A DNA stretch of 45,185 nucleotides from positions 2,847 to 48,031 of the forward strand of contig NZ_LMBZ01000031.1 of assembly GCF_001439635.1 (NCBI RefSeq), in the 5' to 3' direction. The position numbers and the translations under genes were made by a program. This DNA is from Solibacillus cecembensis. Lineage in GTDB: Bacteria > Bacillota > Bacilli > Bacillales_A > Planococcaceae. The notes under the pieces are model-generated. The model ran no database searches, had not been told where the DNA came from, and was given only the letters and a program-made list of their open reading frames with translations. Positions within the stretch are counted from its first letter, which is position 1. The number at the start of each line of letters is the position of its first letter. Shown one piece after another: positions 41,145 through 45,185 of this stretch.

Positions 41145-42749
41145 ATGATTCAAGTATCAGGTGTTGGTCTTCGCTATGGCGACCGTAAATTATTTGACGA
41201 TGTAAATATTAAATTCACACCAGGAAACTGTTACGGCCTTATCGGTGCAAACGGTGCTGGTAAATCAACTTTCATTAAAATTTTATCTGGTGATATCGAA
41301 GCCCAAGAAGGTAACGTATCAATGGGTAAAGACGAGCGTTTATCTGTCCTAAAACAAAACCACTTCGAATACGATGAGTTCAACGTATTAGATACAGTTG
41401 TGATGGGGAACAAACGTTTATGGGAAGTAAAAGCAGAAAAAGACGCAATCTATGCGAAAGAAGAATTTTCTGATGAAGATGGCATGCGTGCTGCTGAGTT
41501 AGAAGGCGAATTCGCAGACTTAAACGGTTGGGAAGCTGAATCTGAAGCCGCAACATTACTTGGCGGTTTAGGAATTGGCGATGAATTACATTACATGATG
41601 ATGGCTGACCTTGAAGGTTCGGACAAAGTCAAAGTATTACTTGCTCAAGCATTATTCGGCAAACCAGACGTTTTACTACTGGATGAGCCTACCAACCACT
41701 TAGACATTAAAGCAATCAAATGGTTAGAAGATTTCTTAATGAACTTCGATAACACAGTAATCGTTGTTTCGCATGACCGTCACTTCATAAACAAAGTATG
41801 TACACATATCGCTGACTTAGACTTCGGTAAAATCAAGCTATACGTTGGTAACTATGACTTCTGGTATGAGTCTTCTCAATTAGCTCAAAAGTTAATGGCT
41901 GACCAAAATGCCAAAAAAGAAGAAAAAATTAAAGAGCTAAAAGAATTCGTTGCCCGTTTCTCTGCAAACGCATCAAAATCTTCTCAAGCAACATCTCGTA
42001 AAAAGATGTTAGATAAAATTGAACTAGATGATATCCAACCATCAAGCCGAAAATATCCATTCATCAACTTCCAAATTGGTCGTGAAATCGGGAATGATGT
42101 GTTAACAGTAGATGGTTTAACAGCTTCTCATGAGGGGCAAAATGTATTCAAAGACATTCGCTTCAACATGAACAAAGAGGACAAAATCATTTTATTAGGT
42201 AGCCCAATTGCGAAATCTGCGTTAATGGACATTTTAACAGAGCGCAAAGCAGCAGAAGCGGGTACATTCAAATGGGGTGTTACAACATCTCAAAGCTATT
42301 TCGAAATGGATCATGATCAATACTTCGGTGGCGGTGAAAAATCATTAGTAGAATGGTTACGCCCTTACTCACCTGAAGACGAAACAGAAAGCTTCTTACG
42401 TGGCTTCCTAGGTCGTATGTTATTCTCTGGTGAAGAAGTTAAAAAATCTCCTGGCGTTCTTTCAGGTGGAGAAAAAGTACGTTGTATGTTATCAAAAATG
42501 ATGTTAAACAATTCTAACGTATTATTACTAGATGAACCAACAAACCACTTAGACCTTGAGTCAATCCAAGCGCTAAATGAAGGTTTAATCCGCTTCAAAG
42601 GTGCAATGTTATTCACATCTCATGACCACCAATTCATCCAAACAATCGCTAATCGCGTAATTGAAATCCGTGAAGACGGTTCAATCCTTGATAAGCCATT
42701 AACTTATGATGAGTTTTTAGAGTGGAAAGATAAAGAGAAAATTAAGTAA
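41145..42749 (+). CDS. ykpA: ABC-F family ATPase, YkpA-like
   Basis: A 534-residue soluble protein with two ABC ATPase domains and the inter-domain linker (residues about 245-305, rich in Lys/Glu) of ABC-F translation factors. Domain 1 has GANGAGKSTFIK and LLLDEPTNHLD. Domain 2 keeps the ABC signature VLSGGEKVRCMLSKMML and LLLDEPTNHLDLESIQAL, but its Walker A is replaced by LLGSPIAKSALM; as I recall, this loop is also relaxed in YkpA relatives. ABC-F proteins bind the ribosomal E site to modulate translation. Start ATG follows AAGGAGG; an upstream in-frame ATG has no ribosome site. Confidence 0.9.
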   Translation: MIQVSGVGLRYGDRKLFDDVNIKFTPGNCYGLIGANGAGKSTFIKILSGDIEAQEGNVSMGKDERLSVLKQNHFEYDEFNVLDTVVMGNKRLWEVKAEKDAIYAKEEFSDEDGMRAAELEGEFADLNGWEAESEAATLLGGLGIGDELHYMMMADLEGSDKVKVLLAQALFGKPDVLLLDEPTNHLDIKAIKWLEDFLMNFDNTVIVVSHDRHFINKVCTHIADLDFGKIKLYVGNYDFWYESSQLAQKLMADQNAKKEEKIKELKEFVARFSANASKSSQATSRKKMLDKIELDDIQPSSRKYPFINFQIGREIGNDVLTVDGLTASHEGQNVFKDIRFNMNKEDKIILLGSPIAKSALMDILTERKAAEAGTFKWGVTTSQSYFEMDHDQYFGGGEKSLVEWLRPYSPEDETESFLRGFLGRMLFSGEEVKKSPGVLSGGEKVRCMLSKMMLNNSNVLLLDEPTNHLDLESIQALNEGLIRFKGAMLFTSHDHQFIQTIANRVIEIREDGSILDKPLTYDEFLEWKDKEKIK

Positions 42750-42779
42750 CCCTTTTAACTCCCAAAGCATTGATATATC

Positions 42780-42880
42780 AACGTTTTGAGAGATGGGTAA
42801 TTTTCCCACTTTACCGTATCCCCCCGTTCTCCCCCACTTATTTTGGGGCGGATTTGGGGCGGGTTTTATTTTAAATTTTG
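42780..42880. other. GC-skewed stretch with repeated GGGGCGG
   Basis: C-runs near 42822-42838 are followed by two copies of GGGGCGG (42845-42863) and a T-rich tail. A C/G hairpin ending in TTTTATTTTA could act as the terminator of the ABC-F gene. Confidence 0.4.
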
Positions 42881-42917
42881 CATGGCAGGTGCATTTTTTT
42901 AATAGGGATAAATAAAT

Positions 42918-42954
42918 AATAGCCATCCACAAATCAGTGGATGGCTTATTTTTT
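42918..42954. terminator. terminator between convergent genes
   Basis: Perfect stem AGCCATCCAC/GTGGATGGCT with loop AAATCA, flanked by A/T tracts and ending at the stop of the minus-strand small gene. Confidence 0.85.
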
Positions 42955-43138
42955 ACGCCTTTTGTTTATATAAAATCTTGATGGCATTGTATCCATATTG
43001 TAACTTGATTTCCTTCAAAAGTTCGGGATCGGTCATCGGTATAGTTGCACCCTCATCAAAAAATAAAGCAGAAGTTCCCTCGACGATAAGTTCTTGATAT
43101 TTATAATGAAACTCGACTATAACTATTGTTTTTCTCAT
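42953..43138 (-). CDS. small hypothetical protein
   Basis: A 61-residue protein beginning MRKTIVIVEFHYKYQELIVE and ending YGYNAIKILYKQKA. The alternating beta pattern suggests a small single-domain fold. No family recognised. The ATG at 43138 has GGGGGAG at seven bases; another ATG two codons upstream is too close to that site. It lies in the phage-like patch at the right end of the window. Confidence 0.6.
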   Translation of the reverse strand: MRKTIVIVEFHYKYQELIVEGTSALFFDEGATIPMTDPELLKEIKLQYGYNAIKILYKQKA

Positions 43139-43246
43139 TCGCATACTCCCCCTTCTAATGTCTTATTAGATTATTCTATTTATAATTCTAAATACCCTTT
43201 AAATATACAGAATTCTCACAAAATACGTTATGTAGTTTATAAATGC

Positions 43247-43292
43247 AAAAAATCCCGCCACAACTGTATTTTGTACAGCGTGACGGGCTTTG
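43247..43292 (-). terminator. terminator of the Nu1-like gene
   Basis: Stem of about 14 pairs (CCCGTCAC-CTGTA and partner, few mismatches), followed on the minus strand by TTTTTTGC. Confidence 0.8.
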
Positions 43293-43295
43293 AAT

Positions 43296-43811
43296 TTATT
43301 TGAAAGTACGATTAACCACAGCAGCTTGATAGCTTAATAATTCCGTATCTGTGTATGCATTGATCTTTTCATCCGTGTGAAACGCTGCATCGATAATTTT
43401 GGCTTTACGGGCTTTTTTTAATAATTCACGGATTTCTTTTCGTCCTGTTTCGTTCAATTTTAACACTTCCTTTTTATTTACTGTACTTGATTTTAAGAAT
43501 AATTCTGCTTCCTCTTTACGGCGAACTACTAGACCTTGAAGGACCTTTCCACCACTTTTGTTATACAGCTGCATAACTCGCGTTGTATTCGCCCAATCCT
43601 TGGCATTGATATAAGCGTCCGCCGATAACTTAATAAAATTCACATATTTACTAACTGTATCAACCAGATTAAATCGGCCATGACCAACTCGCTCAATTAC
43701 TCCCTCTTCTACTAATTGGCGAACACGACGACTAGTCATATTAAACATTTTTGCAATTGCTTCTGTATTTAAGACAACCGCATTGTCTACTTTTGACTTT
43801 CCATTGGACAT
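43296..43811 (-). CDS. winged-helix protein, phage DNA-packaging Nu1/terminase-small-like
   Basis: A 171-residue protein. Residues about 12-60 form a MerR/Nu1-type winged helix (VVLNTEAIAKMFNMTSRRVR, QLVEEGVIERVGHGRFNLVD), and the rest is charged helix (KKEVLKLNETGRKEIRELLK). This layout matches the small terminase subunit Nu1-like proteins of phages, which recognise the packaging site. No large terminase gene is present, so it is either a relic or a domesticated protein. The GC-rich island directly upstream would be where such a protein's target usually lies. ATG 43811 follows GGGAGTG. Confidence 0.6.
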   Translation of the reverse strand: MSNGKSKVDNAVVLNTEAIAKMFNMTSRRVRQLVEEGVIERVGHGRFNLVDTVSKYVNFIKLSADAYINAKDWANTTRVMQLYNKSGGKVLQGLVVRRKEEAELFLKSSTVNKKEVLKLNETGRKEIRELLKKARKAKIIDAAFHTDEKINAYTDTELLSYQAAVVNRTFK

Positions 43812-43852
43812 TATTTTCACTCCCAACAATCCAATATAATTTTTGAAAATCT

Positions 43853-43879
43853 AAAAGGTTGGAAGGAACCAACTTTTTT
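43853..43879 (+). terminator. terminator-like hairpin
   Basis: AAAAGGTTGG pairs with CCAACTTTTTT across AAGGAA. It lies upstream of the Nu1-like gene, facing away from it. Confidence 0.5.
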
Positions 43880-43968
43880 GCATTATATCTAGACCGTTTC
43901 TGGGCCTCGCGAGACCCGCAGGAGATGCAAAGGTCTCCAGGAGGACCCAAAAATATTATTCTAGCCAA
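43860..43968 (-). other. GC-rich island with possible coding content
   Basis: Base composition changes abruptly: 43892-43955 is about 60% GC in an AT-rich setting. It contains near-palindromes (GGGCCTCGCGAGACCC; GGTCTCC/GGAGGACC). On the minus strand it can be read as GPPGDLCISCGSREAQKRSR then YNAKKLVPSNLLDF, with a CxxC, running from a TTG without ribosome site into the Nu1-like gene in another frame. It could be a phage packaging (cos-like) site or the remains of a phage gene. Confidence 0.45.
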
Positions 43969-44097
43969 ACAAAAAGACGACGCAGCTTGTGCCGCATCGC
44001 CTATCGTTATGTTGTTTGATATTTATTACATACTACTATCTTAACATGGTGAAACAGAAAAAGTCTGCCAACTTACTGCCACAATCCTGCCAAAGTA

Positions 44098-44757
44098 TCA
44101 GTTTCTAACCTTTTCTCCATTAAAAGTGAAATATTTTTTATTCAAAACATCCCATCTATAATATTTTAACTTTCCAAAGCCCGATTCAACAATCCTTGTA
44201 AGTAAGTTCCTTAAATCTTCTGCGCCATTTAAATAGTCAATTTGATGATATAGAATAGTCCAATTTAGCAGTGCGTCGTTCCACCCTACCTCTTTTTGGT
44301 TAATAACAAAAATAAATTTAGGTGGTTAAATTTTTTCCTTATTAAAGATTTTTCTTATCGCAGAAGATATTTTTTGGTTATCTGTACCACATGCAGAGAT
44401 CGCTAAATAAATAGGTTTCTTTAATCTTTGCAGTTTTAATAAAGGTAATAATGAATTCGCAACTTCTTCCCACATTAAAAAATCTTTCCCCAAAGCTAGA
44501 CCATCATTGTTTCCATGACAGCTGATATGTATACAAATTTGCTCTTCTTCATCTTCATCGTCAACGTAATCATCTATAGTTGCAATATAATTTATCGCAG
44601 TATCAAATTCATTTGAAGACTTTACAAAAAAACTTGTAACACTATGTTGCATCATCTTACATATTTCCTCTAACGCTTTACTTTCCGAAACTCCGCTCAT
44701 TAAGTCTAGCGGTGAACTCGATTCTAATACAAATACTTTAATATTCAAACCTCCCAT
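44098..44757 (-). pseudogene. caspase-like protein split by an in-frame stop
   Basis: Codons 1-143 encode a caspase-fold protein: ICIHISCHGNNDGLALG holds the catalytic His81-Gly and PIYLAISACGTDNQ holds Cys123. The frame hits TAA at 44326-44328, then continues in the same frame for 75 codons (PPKFIFVINQKEVGWNDALL, NWTILYHQIDYLNGAEDL, ending FNGEKVRN) to a TGA at 44098. The tail clearly belongs to the same domain. The simplest reading is one A-to-T change in a Lys codon. Caspase-like proteases of this kind often serve as effectors of abortive phage defence. The ATG at 44757 has no upstream ribosome site; a GGGAGG lies inside the first codons. Confidence 0.7.
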
Positions 44758-45147
44758 TACGAATATGATAAAAATTTTACCATGCCTTAATGACATTAAC
44801 ATATCTTATATTCTGTTAATCTCAATACAATCCCTCAAACCTTGTCATACCAATACTTATCCCCTTATATTATTTATGAGCTTTACATGTTCTTATTGAG
44901 TAAATGTTATTCATGCATTAACGTATGAAAGCGTATTAATTTTATAAGCATTTCCTAAAAACAATAGGCTATGTTAAAGGTAAAGGTTGATTTTTCATAT
45001 AATGGTATGATGGCTACTACCCTAAACGAAAATGGATATTTATGTTAAAATATAATGGGTTTGTGAAATAATGTACTTAAACTAACGCAGCAGGTTTGTT
45101 CAACAAGATAGTAAGTGCTTGGACAAAAGATAGATGGAGGTTTACGA
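44758..45147. other. 390-base intergenic region
   Basis: Divergent upstream region of the caspase-like gene and of the plus-strand gene at the window edge. TATAAT at 45051-45056 could be the -10 of the latter. No small gene seen. Confidence 0.45.
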
Positions 45148-45185
45148 ATGAGAGGTATATCGTTTGAAATTCCAAATGCTTATGG
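45148..45185 (+). CDS. 5' end of a gene cut by the window edge
   Basis: Starts with ATG after GGAGG at seven bases and reads MRGISFEIPNAY before the window ends. Too short to identify. Confidence 0.6.
   Translation, partial: MRGISFEIPNAY

Noticed and set aside
42717..42932. Minus-strand frame of 71 codons
   Set aside because: It overlaps the end of the ABC-F gene and its terminator region; the apparent Pro/Gly-rich text comes from the C/G runs.
43094..43303. Plus-strand frame of 69 codons
   Set aside because: It runs across the minus-strand small gene and the terminator of the Nu1-like gene; no ribosome site.

Overview
This 45 kb window is low-GC, Gram-positive chromosomal DNA. Strong AGGAGG-type ribosome sites, frequent TTG/GTG starts, a sigma-Y operon, a VCBS protein of the Bacillus type and a YkpA-like ABC-F protein point to Bacillales. 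A Solibacillus/Lysinibacillus-type member of the Planococcaceae is my best guess, from impression and not from a search. I see no rRNA, tRNA, CRISPR array or intact insertion sequence. Most genes are on the minus strand.

Layout. 0-4.4 kb: an alpha/beta hydrolase, a compact sigma-Y operon with its own ECF promoter, and an arsRB arsenic operon with an operator. 4.4-9 kb: a decayed tyrosine-recombinase fragment, an MFS exporter with a winged-helix/TPR-like regulator, a peptidase-E-like protein and a P-loop kinase with a damaged P-loop. 9-12.3 kb: a decayed gap, then a TetR/MFS drug-efflux pair with two matching operators, and a tandem ribbon-helix-helix-like protein. 12.3-18.2 kb: an unknown repeat protein bounded by palindromes and a dispersed repeat, a PAS-GGDEF-EAL protein, two tandem paralogous micro-proteins behind a repeat-rich promoter, and a DUF6176/DUF2087 pair. 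18.25-20.7 kb: a HipA-like kinase plus a coupled partner, flanked by an exact 22-bp direct repeat carrying a dif-type XerD half-site; the right copy overlaps the 3' end of an intact tyrosine recombinase. 20.7-25.7 kb: a VCBS protein with no obvious start, an MFS protein, a missed 45-aa membrane protein, a recombinase-fold protein that has lost its catalytic residues, and an enoyl-CoA hydratase. 26-43 kb: mostly housekeeping genes (ECF sigma/anti-sigma, aminotransferase, AI-2E exporter, LCP enzyme, MsrA, DinB, RecQ, HMG-CoA lyase, MFS, a degenerate-protease lipoprotein, CopC, ABC-F). 43-45 kb: a phage-like patch (a Nu1-like helix-turn-helix protein beside a GC-rich island) and a caspase-like gene split by an in-frame stop.

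The strongest candidate for something undescribed is the kinase cassette at 18251-19695. It looks like a dif-module: a HipA-kinase pair between direct Xer-type sites next to a Xer-like recombinase. Further copies of the same half-site lie at 35263-35289 (an inverted pair) and at 39001-39011. The second candidate is the caspase-like effector at 44098-44757, which is probably inactivated by one nonsense codon.
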